DNA of 64,000 nucleotides from an uncultured Eggerthella sp. Lineage in GTDB: Bacteria > Actinomycetota > Coriobacteriia > Coriobacteriales > Eggerthellaceae. Positions within the stretch are counted from its first letter, which is position 1, and each line of letters opens with the position of its first letter. The stretch covers positions 31,036 through 95,035 of the forward strand of contig UQFK01000004.1 of NCBI GenBank assembly GCA_900540345.1. The letters run 5' to 3'. Below are positions 1-8,697 of the stretch, in pieces. Below the pieces are notes generated by a model. It saw nothing but the letters and a program-made list of their open reading frames with translations. It ran no database searches and was not told the DNA's origin. Both the position numbers and the translations under genes were made by a program.

Positions 1-1
1 A

Positions 2-265
2 CTGCATGTCAATCCTTACAAGCAGGAAGTGTTCGTTGGTACGAAGGAATATCGCGAGGCTATGGCACGTCGTGCTTCTACCGATTACCTGCTCGAGACC
101 ATGCCAAAGAAAGCGACGGCTGGCGAGATCGCCGAGATGGTTGCATACAACGAGCTGCCCGTCGAAGGAACTGTTGGCTTCGTCTATGTTGCAAAGGACA
201 ATGCGGGCGATGTTGCGGTTGAAGTCGAAAAGACCGAAATAAACGATACGCCCAAACGGGAATAA
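2..265 (+). CDS. C-terminal 87 residues of an unrecognised protein (5' end outside window)
   Basis: The frame is open from base 2 and stops with TAA at 263-265. No ribosome binding site precedes the internal GTG at 29, so the gene most likely begins left of the window. The visible part is hydrophilic with mixed charge, ends in KTEINDTPKRE, and has no membrane segment or metal-binding cluster. Residues such as VNPYKQEVFVGTKEY and ELPVEGTVGFVYVAKD suggest a folded alpha/beta C-terminal domain. I do not recognise the family. A strong terminator 140 bases downstream fits this being the last gene of its unit. Coding status is fairly secure from frame length and codon use; function is unknown. Confidence 0.6.
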   Translation: MHVNPYKQEVFVGTKEYREAMARRASTDYLLETMPKKATAGEIAEMVAYNELPVEGTVGFVYVAKDNAGDVAVEVEKTEINDTPKRE

Positions 266-404
266 CGTTTGAAGGAACTGCGCGGAGTGCAGCGAGCAGT
301 TCACGCAAGACGAGCGCTCAAGATACGAGCAATAGCTAAATTAGCCGTATCGAGCCGAATGGACAACATCAAGCTGGATTCGATGCGTCAAACTAACTCG
401 GAAA

Positions 405-436
405 GAAAGGCGGCCCTATGGTCGCCTTTCTTTTTT
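405..436 (+). terminator. Rho-independent terminator
   Basis: An 11-bp stem (GAAAGGCGGCC with GGTCGCCTTTC, one G-U pair) closes a CTAT loop and is followed by six T. It would end the transcript of the truncated gene at the left edge. Confidence 0.8.
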
Positions 437-730
437 GGCCATCAAATATGCTTGCTTTTCTTTATTGATTACGCCTGCTCTCTGCCTTCCTTCATGCCTG
501 ATCGTCTTTATCCATCACATCTGTTCGCCTTCATCCATCACGCCTGTTCACTTCTGTCTTTCATCTCTTTTCTCCGTTTTCTTTCGCACTCTTGCAGTAG
601 TTTCGGCATTTTTTGCAAGAGATTTTCGGATGTATGCACAATCTCGACTAAGTTCGATTCAAAAGCGCTTGTTCTGGAGGGTTTTGAATGCAAGATGTAC
701 ATACGAACGCAAAAGCGAAGCACATCATGC

Positions 731-750
731 TACGAATCGCTCGATTCGTA
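731..750. promoter_or_regulatory. Near-perfect inverted repeat, possible operator
   Basis: TACGAATCG and CGATTCGTA are exact reverse complements separated by CT. The element lies about 135 bases upstream of the HAD phosphatase gene. It could be a protein-binding site or a short hairpin; nothing in the sequence says which protein. Confidence 0.3.
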
Positions 751-778
751 TGATTCATCTTCTTCAAACGTGCATACA

Positions 779-809
779 AACGCAAATTTCTAGCAAAAAT
801 TTGCGTTTT
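779..809 (+). terminator. Terminator-like hairpin upstream of the HAD gene
   Basis: A perfect 11-bp stem (AACGCAAATTT with AAATTTGCGTT) around a 7-base loop runs into TTTT. The stem is AT-rich, so it is a weak terminator or an attenuator-type element before the gene at 887. Confidence 0.4.
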
Positions 810-886
810 CACTGCAATAATGACAACAAGAGAAGGAAAAAGAAGAAAACCTGGCAGCAAGACCTTAGAAACAGAAAGGATCATTC

Positions 887-1537
887 ATGCGCGATGTCCA
901 AGGATTGTTGTTCGATGGCGACGGAACGCTCATCGATACCTATGATATGATCCTGCAGTCGATGCACCACACGCTAAATGATGGCGAGAAAATGAATCTC
1001 TCTGACGCTGAATTGATGATAGGCGTTGGCACGCCTCTGCCCGATCAGATGCTCCACTTCACCAAAGGTGATATTCCACGTGCAGAACGACTCGTTGATG
1101 AATATCGCGCACACAATGACTCTATCCACGACGCAGGCATCCGCGCATTCGATGGTACCGCAGCAGTGCTTGAACGTTTTCATGCGGCGCGGATTCCCCT
1201 TGGCGTTGTCACCTCGAAGCGTCATAAACTAGCTGAACGCGGCTTCAAACTAACAGGTCTTTTTGATTTCTTTAATGTATTCATCTGCTCAGATGACTGG
1301 CCTGAGCATAAACCTAAGCCAGGACCGATCCTTCACGCGAGCGAACTGCTTGGCATCGCTCCTGAACGATGCCTCTACATCGGCGATAGCCCCTACGACA
1401 TTCAGGCAGGCAATGCTGCTGGCTGCCGCACCGTAGCAGTAACCTGGGGCATGTTCTCGCCTGAAACGCTTGCCGCCGAGCACCCAACATTCATGATCGA
1501 TTCGCTTGCTGAACTTGCCGATATGCTGGGCGTTTAG
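887..1537 (+). CDS. HAD-superfamily phosphatase (phosphoglycolate phosphatase/PpaX-like)
   Basis: The 216-residue protein has the haloacid dehalogenase motifs in order: nucleophile motif LFDGDGTLIDT near the N-terminus, the Ser/Thr motif VVTSKR, the lysine in EHKPKPGP, and the acidic motif YIGDSPYDIQAG. An alpha-helical cap lies between motifs I and II, as in Gph and PpaX, and the length is usual for that group. It should hydrolyse a small phosphate ester or pyrophosphate in the cytoplasm; the substrate cannot be read from sequence. ATG 887 is preceded by GAAAGGA at a good distance. A TfoX-like gene follows 27 bases later, so the two are probably cotranscribed. Confidence 0.85.
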   Translation: MRDVQGLLFDGDGTLIDTYDMILQSMHHTLNDGEKMNLSDAELMIGVGTPLPDQMLHFTKGDIPRAERLVDEYRAHNDSIHDAGIRAFDGTAAVLERFHAARIPLGVVTSKRHKLAERGFKLTGLFDFFNVFICSDDWPEHKPKPGPILHASELLGIAPERCLYIGDSPYDIQAGNAAGCRTVAVTWGMFSPETLAAEHPTFMIDSLAELADMLGV

Positions 1538-1564
1538 TACGTATTCTCACCTGAAGGAAACACG

Positions 1565-1876
1565 ATGGCCTCTTCCAAAGAACACATTGGCTACGTTATC
1601 GAACAACTGAATATCGCAACGGGCGGAAACATATCATCCCGCGCGATGATGGGAGAATGCGTGGTCTATTATCGCAACAAGGTGGCCGGCGGCATCTACG
1701 ACGATCGCTTACTCGTGAAGAGGACGAAGGCTTCGCAAAACCTCCTTGCACATGCGCCGCTTGAAATTCCCTACCAGGGCGCAAAAAAGATGCTCAAAAT
1801 CGAGAACTTCGAAGATCATGCATTCATCGCAAAGCTCTTCGAGATGATGTATCCCGAGCTTCCCGCTCGAAAATAG
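1565..1876 (+). CDS. TfoX/Sxy N-terminal-domain protein
   Basis: This 103-residue protein matches the TfoX N-terminal domain throughout: an opening helix, the RAMMGECVVYYRNKVAGGIYDDRLLVK block, a short linker, then PYQGAKKMLKIENFED and a C-terminal helix. Stand-alone proteins of this size are common in Firmicutes and Coriobacteriia and lack the C-terminal TfoX domain. In proteobacteria the family is linked to competence, but that role cannot be assumed here. The start has AAGGAAA a few bases upstream. It probably shares a transcript with the phosphatase. Confidence 0.75.
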   Translation: MASSKEHIGYVIEQLNIATGGNISSRAMMGECVVYYRNKVAGGIYDDRLLVKRTKASQNLLAHAPLEIPYQGAKKMLKIENFEDHAFIAKLFEMMYPELPARK

Positions 1877-1935
1877 CGCGCTCTAACGCGTTGAGATATT
1901 TGTGCGTGTTTCACCCTTGCAACCAAGGTGGCAGC

Positions 1936-1973
1936 AAAAACCAGAGCCAAGCACGCTGTGCCTGGCCCTGGTT
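1936..1973 (-). terminator. Terminator of the large surface-protein gene
   Basis: Read on the minus strand, a 16-bp stem with two G-U pairs and a 3-base loop is followed by TTTTT. The mismatches are wobble pairs only on this strand, so it terminates the leftward gene ending at 2010. Confidence 0.8.
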
Positions 1974-2009
1974 CGTTTGATCAGCGTATCTTGCAAGATC
2001 AAGCGCTCT

Positions 2010-5000
2010 TTACTTCTGGCCAGCCTGTCTCCGACGGACAACCAACGTAATGCCTGCTAGCGCAACGAATGCCGCGATCACAAAAGGAATCCATGTAAGA
2101 TCGTTTGACGTTGCGTTCTCAGCAGCATCACCTGCTAGCGGATTTTCGTCATCAGTAACGAGAGAGTCAGCTGCCGTGAACGCCTCGGGGGTCGTTTCGT
2201 CGTCCGATGCCTCACTCGCTTCATCCGTCACTTCATCGATCTCATCCACTGTTTGCTGATTGGAAGCAGAACGTGTACTGTTTCCAAAAGTCGCTGCACT
2301 GGAAGCTCCCGTTGCAGGACGCACTGCACTACTTGTATTGCCCGTAGTGCCAGAACCCTCCGAGGTGCCAGCGTTATCCGATGAAGTATCAGATGGCGCT
2401 GCTGGCTGATCGATGTCGGCCGGATCGTCAGGGGCAGAAGGTACGACCGGCTCTGTCGGCTCAGTAGGATCCACTGGATCATCAGGATCTACCGGAACAG
2501 CAGGCTCTTCAACCTCATCCTCCCAGAACTGACCATCAGTGATCACATTACCTGCATCGATCAACGCCTGTCGAGCATCCAGCAAATCTTGTGCCTCAGG
2601 CTCTTCGCTTGCAAGCAGATCATTGGCAGCGCTTAACGCTTCCTGGAAAGCAGCCCAACCTTCCACCTGGCCATACGTTGTTTCATCAAGCTCTTCAGCA
2701 GCCTTGATCACCTTATCGAGCGCCAAAAGCGCTTGGAACACCTCATGCTCCTCTTCGATATCGCCGATCAATTCATCGAGCGTGTAATAACGATTGTATT
2801 CTGTCACGATGGCCTTATGATCGATTCGAATCTCTTGTGCTTGCATCGCATCGAGGAACTTGTCCAGGAGCGATTCGCTGAAACCGCACATGAGCATGAA
2901 CTCAGTACTCGGAGCAGTCCCGTCCCAAGAGGCGTTCTCATCCTTTTCAAAATTGCTCAGGCCCGCCAGATATCCAATGGTCTGGTTCAGGTCTTTCGCC
3001 TCTACTGTTTCGACTGTTACTCCAAGATCTGAAAGGATGGATCGCACATGGACACCGCGCGCAGTGTCTTCACCTAAGTTGTAGAGCAACACCTTCACGG
3101 GCGCGAGCTGCTCTCCTTCTTCAAGCACAGGAATAGATGCCGACACATAATCGACCTCTTCGCCTTCCCATTCGACATGGGGTAAGCGCAATTTGATGAA
3201 CAAGCGCTTACCTGGCTCAAGATCGATCCAGTCATAGAGCTTCACTTCAAGCTCGCCCCGTGTTACCTGACCAAGCGTAGAGTTCACCTGGGCAACACGA
3301 CGAGTCGCATAGCTGTTCTCCCAAAGCTCTTTTTCCTCTATTTCCTCATCAGAGTAGGCCGCGGAAACCTGATAGATGCTCACATCACAATAAAAACCCT
3401 CCATGCCTTCATACTCGTCTGCATAATCGACCGAAATAGGAATACTCGTTGCTCCCACTTGAACAGCAGAGGTACCGAATGCCACATAGGGTGTTCCCCA
3501 ATCAGGAGAAGCTTCAACGCTCATCACAGCCGAGCGAGCCTCAACCCCTCCAGCTTGCAAAACGATCTGGAGCTTGTCGCCTGCTGCGATCTTTCCTGTC
3601 CCCATGTAGAGAGACCAAGCGGCCTGCGAACGATAGAGCGTGCCGCTCGTAAGCTTGACCGCACTACCTGCTGCGAGCGCCTCATCAAGCGTGTCTTCCG
3701 TGAAGCGATAGAGCGTATAGGTTGCTTCATCAGCAGGATCAAAGGTAAGCGAAGCTCCAAGCGTGGTCATGCCTGCCGTCACCTTTTTCGAGGTGATAGT
3801 AGCTACTGGCTTCTGCTTCTCAGGAGGCGCTGCTACAGAAACAGCCTCTGAGATGTATTCTTGTGAACCCCCTCCGCCATACAGCGTAAGAACGGCCACG
3901 AGCTTGCCACCAGATTTGAGCTTATCATCACCAAAAACGATACGCTGACTGTTCTCCTGCGCAGTAATGATCTCAGAATAGATCTGATCTTCCGTCGTCC
4001 AACTGTCACCTTCGTAACTATAGAGGGTTAGTCGTCCGACCTTTTCCTGATCATAATTCGCTTGCACCCACACATCGCTTCGGTCAGAAGTGATCTCTGA
4101 AGTAACGATCTTCACTGTTGGCTCGACCACAACCGTGCCGGCTTGAACGATCGGAAGCTTGTTTCCTACCAGATACTGGGTAGTATCTGCCTCTGCGTCA
4201 TACTTATAAAGATGGACCATCACGCTCTGGCCGACCTTAAGGCGATTATCGGGGATCTGAAGCGTATAGGTTCCTGCCCCTGTAAAGGTCGTTTGGACCA
4301 GTTGAGAACGGGTGTCGGGATCGTCTTCTGAAGCCGATCCCACAGTTGCGATCAGGCGACCCCCTTCAAAGGCTGCGCAGCCCGAAACATTAACCGTAAG
4401 CGATCCCGCATCAACAGAGACTGAGTTGCCCTCAAGGATCACCTCATCCTTCGACGCATCGGCCACCGTGATCGAGTCGCTGAAAAAATCAAGGTCGAGA
4501 TCGTTATTTATGACGCGAAGGTAGAGCTTTTGACCAGCCGCGAGCGAAACATTGCTCAAATCGAATTCAATCTCACCTTGTTCTTGCATATACTTGCCAA
4601 CAACAATCGAACTTAGATCCGTATCGGTCGCACCATTCGCATTCGCCTTCTTCAATTGCACCGCGTTAAGCTGCAGATCTGCAAACGCAGGATCGGTCAG
4701 GTGAACAGCCACGGTAAGCGAGGTGCTCTCAGTGGTCACGTTTGATTTGAATTCAACGCTCACTGGATCTTTCTTCACAACCACACTGACTTCGGACTGC
4801 GCAATAGAGTTTCCACCTGAAAGCACAAAGGCAACAACGCGATCCCCCTCTTCGAGCGACACGCCCGCATTGAGGTTCACGTCAGCACGACCAGCAGCCA
4901 CGTTGAACGCCATCCCTATCGGCGTACCCTTGTCTGAGGCAATCTGCTCACCATCTGCAAACTTCTTCACCAGAATCAAAGCGCCACTCGGAATCTCGCC

Positions 5001-6167
5001 ACCAAGCTCAACAGGAACGGTTTTGCTGGTAGTAACAAGCTGATCGCTAAATGCGATGTTTGGTGTTGTATCTTCATTAACCAGGATCGAATCATCAGGA
5101 CGATGGAATACCGACTCATAATCGTTGCCCTTCACCAAGAAGAGATCGGTGTTTTGAGACCAATATACAACTGCCCTGACACGATATCCTGCACGAAGCG
5201 GCTCGCTCAGCTGTATCTCCTGATCTTCAATCGCGCTCGTTACGCTCTGAGGCGAACAGAGCATGATCTGATCGGTGCTTTCAAAGTCGAACTCATCCCC
5301 ATCGGGATACTGAGCGATCGAAAGCATCAAGGATATCTTGCCTTCAGCTGCTGCTTGAAATAAACGCTCGTCGCCGGTTACGCTCACATGCAGAGAAGTT
5401 GCTCCTGCTTCGAGCTCTTCGTCAGTTATGAACGCATCAGGATAGATATAATCAACGAATCCTTCGCCGTTTTCGTCCGTAACAGGAATAGCTTGAGAGT
5501 TACATGCACGATAGTAGTCATCAGTAATCGGTACATTCAAGCAGGCGATCACGCTATAACCGGGCTTAAGAGGAAGCGCTGCTGCGGCAAAATCAATATC
5601 TGCTTCCCAACCATCGCTGACCGTTCCTGACCATAAACGAATGTTCTGGCTCGAATCTGGATCGAATGAAGTATTCGACGCATAAGCAAATACCGTCAAA
5701 TTGCAGCGATCGACCTGATCGGAAAGACGAACGCTCACACGTGCGCCTGTATCTTCAGCCGTAAAGGAACCTTCGTGCTCGATGCTTGCCGAACAATCCT
5801 TCAAGATCGCGGACGCCTGCTCTTGTAGATCGACTGCTTGAGGAGCGATCTGGACACCATTCTGTTCGCTTGACGTTGTCGACGTCGATTGAACGTCCTG
5901 CTCAATGACATCATATTGTTCAGATGCTTGCTTTGAAGCTTCTACTTGATCGCCCTGCTCTGACACCACTGCAGGAACAGCAGGTGCTGCTTGAGCCATC
6001 TGGTCTTCCCTATTCGAAGTTGCTGCTTCTTGTGAAGCTCCTGGCTCTGTTACGAGCTCTTCCTGCGCTGATCCTGCGAAAGCCGGCGACATCGGAATAA
6101 GCGAGATCGCCAACACTGCAGCAAGCAGCGTAGTAAAGAGGCGTGAAAGAGAGTCCTTTACGACCAC
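2010..6167 (-). CDS. Large secreted repeat protein with DUF3783-like domain and C-terminal membrane anchor
   Basis: The 1385-residue protein starts at GTG 6167, with GAAAGGAAG just upstream. Residues 1-31 are a Sec signal peptide ending in SPAFAGSA. A Gln/Ser/Glu-rich linker (about 32-118) leads into at least six loosely similar beta-rich repeats of about 90-110 residues; four begin with V-x-F-K-S-N-V-T or V-T-S-E-I-T type strands. Residues about 1020-1150 (VKVLLYNLGEDTARGVH onward) resemble DUF3783. A helical FIVAR-like segment follows near 1195, then a Pro/Asp/Thr-rich stalk, one membrane helix (about 1359-1378) and RRRQAGQK. The tail looks like a surface anchor, but no LPxTG motif is visible. 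It is probably an adhesin or envelope protein; ligand unknown. It is monocistronic between its own promoter and terminator. Confidence 0.75.
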   Translation of the reverse strand: MVVKDSLSRLFTTLLAAVLAISLIPMSPAFAGSAQEELVTEPGASQEAATSNREDQMAQAAPAVPAVVSEQGDQVEASKQASEQYDVIEQDVQSTSTTSSEQNGVQIAPQAVDLQEQASAILKDCSASIEHEGSFTAEDTGARVSVRLSDQVDRCNLTVFAYASNTSFDPDSSQNIRLWSGTVSDGWEADIDFAAAALPLKPGYSVIACLNVPITDDYYRACNSQAIPVTDENGEGFVDYIYPDAFITDEELEAGATSLHVSVTGDERLFQAAAEGKISLMLSIAQYPDGDEFDFESTDQIMLCSPQSVTSAIEDQEIQLSEPLRAGYRVRAVVYWSQNTDLFLVKGNDYESVFHRPDDSILVNEDTTPNIAFSDQLVTTSKTVPVELGGEIPSGALILVKKFADGEQIASDKGTPIGMAFNVAAGRADVNLNAGVSLEEGDRVVAFVLSGGNSIAQSEVSVVVKKDPVSVEFKSNVTTESTSLTVAVHLTDPAFADLQLNAVQLKKANANGATDTDLSSIVVGKYMQEQGEIEFDLSNVSLAAGQKLYLRVINNDLDLDFFSDSITVADASKDEVILEGNSVSVDAGSLTVNVSGCAAFEGGRLIATVGSASEDDPDTRSQLVQTTFTGAGTYTLQIPDNRLKVGQSVMVHLYKYDAEADTTQYLVGNKLPIVQAGTVVVEPTVKIVTSEITSDRSDVWVQANYDQEKVGRLTLYSYEGDSWTTEDQIYSEIITAQENSQRIVFGDDKLKSGGKLVAVLTLYGGGGSQEYISEAVSVAAPPEKQKPVATITSKKVTAGMTTLGASLTFDPADEATYTLYRFTEDTLDEALAAGSAVKLTSGTLYRSQAAWSLYMGTGKIAAGDKLQIVLQAGGVEARSAVMSVEASPDWGTPYVAFGTSAVQVGATSIPISVDYADEYEGMEGFYCDVSIYQVSAAYSDEEIEEKELWENSYATRRVAQVNSTLGQVTRGELEVKLYDWIDLEPGKRLFIKLRLPHVEWEGEEVDYVSASIPVLEEGEQLAPVKVLLYNLGEDTARGVHVRSILSDLGVTVETVEAKDLNQTIGYLAGLSNFEKDENASWDGTAPSTEFMLMCGFSESLLDKFLDAMQAQEIRIDHKAIVTEYNRYYTLDELIGDIEEEHEVFQALLALDKVIKAAEELDETTYGQVEGWAAFQEALSAANDLLASEEPEAQDLLDARQALIDAGNVITDGQFWEDEVEEPAVPVDPDDPVDPTEPTEPVVPSAPDDPADIDQPAAPSDTSSDNAGTSEGSGTTGNTSSAVRPATGASSAATFGNSTRSASNQQTVDEIDEVTDEASEASDDETTPEAFTAADSLVTDDENPLAGDAAENATSNDLTWIPFVIAAFVALAGITLVVRRRQAGQK

Positions 6168-6222
6168 TTTTCTTCCTTTCTTTCAAATGGCTTTTGTTTA
6201 CCATAGTTAACTTCCATCTTTG

Positions 6223-6251
6223 ATACTAGCGTAAGTGTTAGCTTGTGTTAA
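6223..6251 (-). promoter_or_regulatory. Putative sigma-70 promoter of the surface-protein gene
   Basis: On the minus strand TTAACA and TAGTAT are separated by 17 bases. The -10 lies about 55 bases upstream of GTG 6167. The boxes are near consensus and spacing is ideal, but the region is AT-rich. Confidence 0.45.
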
Positions 6252-6325
6252 CTTTTTTCTCAAAGTTTTGCGCAGGCGGGCGGAAGAAAATTTATGAGCT
6301 GGGCTTTTCTCCACACACAGCGGTG

Positions 6326-6351
6326 GAAGTTATCCGCAAAGGGATAACTTC
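6326..6351. other. 10-bp perfect stem-loop in the divergent promoter region
   Basis: GAAGTTATCC and GGATAACTTC flank a 6-base loop. It lies between the divergent surface-protein and LOG-family genes and has no T tract, so a regulator site or mRNA leader hairpin is more likely than a terminator. Confidence 0.3.
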
Positions 6352-6368
6352 ACGCCAGGTTTCCAGGG

Positions 6369-6395
6369 TTGCCGTGATACATTGATTCCTATAAT
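6369..6395 (+). promoter_or_regulatory. Putative promoter of the LOG-family gene
   Basis: A perfect TATAAT at 6390-6395 is preceded by TTGCCG with a short 15-base spacer (or GTTGCC with 16). It lies about 45 bases upstream of the start at 6439. Confidence 0.4.
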
Positions 6396-6438
6396 TTGAA
6401 TGGAAAATAAACACACCTGAAACGCATTACGAGGCTTT

Positions 6439-7041
6439 ATGAACATCGTTGTTTACTGTGGGTCGAATCCCGGAAATAATCCCAAATACGCAGAAGCTGC
6501 CCTCAAGCTGGGTAAATGGATCGGCACATCGGGCAATAATCTGGTTTATGGGGGAAGCTCCGTTGGGCTGATGGGCCTTATCTCGCGTACCGTGCTCGAC
6601 TATGGCGGAGAAGTCTATGGCGTCGAACCACAGTTCTTCATCGACGCAGGTGTCGAACAGCACGACCTTACCGCTCTTCATATCGTAGAGACCATGAGCG
6701 AGCGTAAAGCAAAGATGATCGAGCTGGGCGATGTATTTATCGCCCTTCCTGGTGGTGTGGGCACCTTAGAAGAAATCACCGAAATCATGTCACGCATTCG
6801 GCTGCACATGACTGCAGGGCCTTGCTTCTGCCTCGATATCGATGGCTTCTATACCCCGCTTGCGCAACTGATCGAGAACATGCACGAACACGATTTCATC
6901 GAGCATTGGGACAAGAACGCCTATCAGTTCCCCGCCACGGTCGAGAGCCTTATCAGCTCACTTGAGGTTTGGCAGCCTGATGGCGCCTACGATGGAAAGC
7001 CCATTGTGCCTGAAAAACAAGATATGCTCTTCTTCGGATAA
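6439..7041 (+). CDS. LOG-family protein (nucleoside 5'-monophosphate phosphoribohydrolase type)
   Basis: The 200-residue protein has a Rossmann-like fold opening with VVYCGSNPGNNP, then LVYGGSSVGLMG, and the family signature PGGVGTLEE followed by ITEIMSRIRL. These motifs define LOG proteins, often misannotated as lysine decarboxylases, which remove ribose 5-phosphate from N6-modified or plain AMP. Length is usual for the type I group. The start has GAGG five bases upstream. The Nim-like gene follows after 14 bases, so the two are probably cotranscribed. A role in plant-type cytokinin production is not implied; a housekeeping nucleotide function is more likely in an anaerobe. Confidence 0.85.
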   Translation: MNIVVYCGSNPGNNPKYAEAALKLGKWIGTSGNNLVYGGSSVGLMGLISRTVLDYGGEVYGVEPQFFIDAGVEQHDLTALHIVETMSERKAKMIELGDVFIALPGGVGTLEEITEIMSRIRLHMTAGPCFCLDIDGFYTPLAQLIENMHEHDFIEHWDKNAYQFPATVESLISSLEVWQPDGAYDGKPIVPEKQDMLFFG

Positions 7042-7055
7042 CTGAAAGGATCGCT

Positions 7056-7562
7056 ATGCTTCCTTCGATGCGCCGCAGACGACAAGAGATGGATCTCGCC
7101 TGCATACAAGAACTCCTACGTGCAGGCGACTATGGCATTCTTGCCGTACAAGGAAATGACGGATATCCCTACACCATTCCGATCAATTATGTCTTCCTTG
7201 AAAAGGGGCTTGATGGTTCTGCTGCAAAAGGTGCGTTCTACTTCCATTGTGCGCTCGAAGGCCACAAAATAGAAGCGGTGCGTCGCGACCCAAAAGCAAG
7301 CTTTTGCGTAGTCGGCCAACACGATGTCATTCCAGATAAATTCGCTACTACCTTTCAAAGCGTCGTAGCCTTTGGTCAAGTGCGTATCGTTGAGGATATC
7401 GAGATGCGCGAAGCGGTCTATGCGCTCACCAAGAAATTTGACCCTAAAGCGCACGAGACCATCCTTGCCGAGATCGAGAAGGATGGTCCACTCTGTGCTG
7501 TACTCGAGCTCAAGGTCGAGCATATGACAGGTAAGCTCTCAAGCAACCTGCTCAAAAGTTAA
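7056..7562 (+). CDS. Pyridoxamine-5'-phosphate-oxidase-like flavoprotein (NimA family)
   Basis: The 168-residue protein has the split-barrel flavin-binding fold of NimA-type proteins: an N-terminal MRRRRQEMD, GILAVQGNDGYPYTIPINY, the conserved FHCALEGHKIEAVRRDPKAS block, and a strand reading VVAFGQVRIVED. Members bind FMN or heme. Some reduce 5-nitroimidazoles, but most chromosomal copies have no proven substrate. GAAAGGA lies at a good distance upstream of ATG 7056; a shorter start at the internal MRRRRQEMD is possible. It follows the LOG gene closely and probably shares its promoter. Confidence 0.8.
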   Translation: MLPSMRRRRQEMDLACIQELLRAGDYGILAVQGNDGYPYTIPINYVFLEKGLDGSAAKGAFYFHCALEGHKIEAVRRDPKASFCVVGQHDVIPDKFATTFQSVVAFGQVRIVEDIEMREAVYALTKKFDPKAHETILAEIEKDGPLCAVLELKVEHMTGKLSSNLLKS

Positions 7563-7577
7563 TCTTGTTCGGGTGTC

Positions 7578-8510
7578 TTATTCACCTGCAAACATAGGGG
7601 TGGAAAGGTAGCGCTCGCCTGTATCAGGCAGGATCACTACGATGGTCTTACCTGCATTCTCTGGGCGCTTCGCCACCTGGATAGCTGCCCAAGTTGCAGC
7701 ACCAGAAGAGATGCCCACCAGCACACCTTCCTCTCGACCGATCTCTCGTCCAAGCTCGAAAGCATCTTCGTTTGCGACCGTGATCACTTCATCGTAGAGC
7801 GACGTATCGAGAACATCAGGCACGAATCCAGCACCGATACCTTGGATCTTGTGAGAGCCTGAGCGGCCTTCAGAGAGCACAGGCGAATCGGCTGGTTCGA
7901 CTGCAATGGTCTTTACTGTCGGCTTCAGCTCTTTGAGATACTGACCGACACCCGTGATCGTGCCACCCGTGCCAACGCCTGCAACGACAATATCCACTTC
8001 CCCATCGGTGTCTTCCCAGATCTCAGGACCTGTGGTCGCCTTATGGATCGCAGGATTTGCCTTATTGATGAACTGTCCGGGAATGAAGCTTCCCTCGATC
8101 TCTGCGGCAAGTTCATTAGCTTTCTCAATTGCGCCAGTCATACCCTTAGCGCCATCTGTTAGGACAATCTCAGCACCATATGCCTTAATAAGGTTGCGAC
8201 GCTCAACGCTCATGGTCTCAGGCATCGTCAGAATAAGCCTGTACCCACGAGCAGCCGCAAGAGAAGCAAGCCCGATGCCTGTATTGCCAGAAGTCGGCTC
8301 GATGATGGTCGCGCCCTCCTTCAGAACACCCGCATTCTCTGCTGCATCGATCATTGCTTTAGCGATTCGGTCCTTGATCGAACCAGCAGGGTTGAAATAT
8401 TCAAGCTTACCTAAAATGCGCGCTTGTACTTCATGGTTCTTCTCGATGTGCTTCAGCTCGAGAAGTGGTGTATGGCCGACAAGCTGATCGATTGATTCGT
8501 ATACCGTCAT
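7578..8510 (-). CDS. cysK: Cysteine synthase A (O-acetylserine sulfhydrylase)
   Basis: The 310-residue PLP enzyme joins O-acetylserine and sulfide to make cysteine. The PLP lysine is Lys46 in NPAGSIKDR, the substrate loop is [10 protein letters not shown], the phosphate-binding glycine loop is [10 protein letters not shown], and the C-terminal serine region reads GISSGAA. The frame extends upstream, but the start at 8510 is chosen because AAGGAG lies directly before it and [17 protein letters not shown] aligns with the family N-terminus. A strong promoter with an operator-like repeat lies upstream, facing the divergent Rrf2 gene. No serine acetyltransferase gene is in the window. Confidence 0.95.
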   Translation of the reverse strand: MTVYESIDQLVGHTPLLELKHIEKNHEVQARILGKLEYFNPAGSIKDRIAKAMIDAAENAGVLKEGATIIEPTSGNTGIGLASLAAARGYRLILTMPETMSVERRNLIKAYGAEIVLTDGAKGMTGAIEKANELAAEIEGSFIPGQFINKANPAIHKATTGPEIWEDTDGEVDIVVAGVGTGGTITGVGQYLKELKPTVKTIAVEPADSPVLSEGRSGSHKIQGIGAGFVPDVLDTSLYDEVITVANEDAFELGREIGREEGVLVGISSGAATWAAIQVAKRPENAGKTIVVILPDTGERYLSTPMFAGE

Positions 8511-8525
8511 GACTGCTCCTTTTTT

Positions 8526-8548
8526 ATTCCTATTATTTCTATAGGTTA
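8526..8548 (-). promoter_or_regulatory. Putative Rrf2/CymR-type operator of cysK
   Basis: The plus strand reads ATTCCTATTATTTCTATAGG from 8526. It matches the element before the Rrf2 gene (8699) at 14 of 20 positions, including ATTCCTA and a terminal AGG. It overlaps the expected transcription start of cysK, where a bound repressor would block transcription. A separate CCTATTA/TAATAGG inverted repeat spans 8529-8553. Confidence 0.5.
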
Positions 8549-8553
8549 ATAGG

Positions 8554-8582
8554 ATTATAACGCTGCTCGCTCTCCCGTCAAC
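8554..8582 (-). promoter_or_regulatory. Sigma-70 promoter of cysK
   Basis: On the minus strand a TTGACG box and a perfect TATAAT are separated by 16 bases. The operator-like repeat begins immediately downstream of the -10. This is one of the best promoter matches in the window. Confidence 0.7.
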
Positions 8583-8697
8583 CACTTTTTTCTGAACGTA
8601 CCTTCACGCATCCATTTATGAAAACAGAAACAATACTTGCTGTTGAACAAAGGAATATAGCGTCTGATCACAACATCGCTACAAGGCTGTATTACAA

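Larger units (their letters stand above)
266..886. other. 620-base intergenic region with pyrimidine-rich stretch and hairpins
   Basis: No convincing gene is visible. Bases 266-400 follow the truncated gene and contain a weak AACTGC/GCAGTT hairpin. A strong terminator sits at 405-436. From about 437 to 600 the plus strand is very rich in T and C and contains loosely repeated pieces: ATCCATCAC followed by a CTGTTC-like sequence occurs twice, about 25 bases apart. An inverted repeat (731-750) and a second stem-loop (779-809) precede the HAD gene. Long frames across this region have no ribosome binding site and look like low-complexity chance. Confidence 0.5.

Noticed and set aside
269..793. Long frame across the left intergenic region
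   Set aside because: It spans a strong terminator and a pyrimidine-rich tract, and no ribosome binding site precedes it.
2010..2130. LPxTG sortase signal at the end of the surface protein
   Set aside because: The sequence before the terminal helix contains PLAGDAAEN but no LPxTG-like motif.
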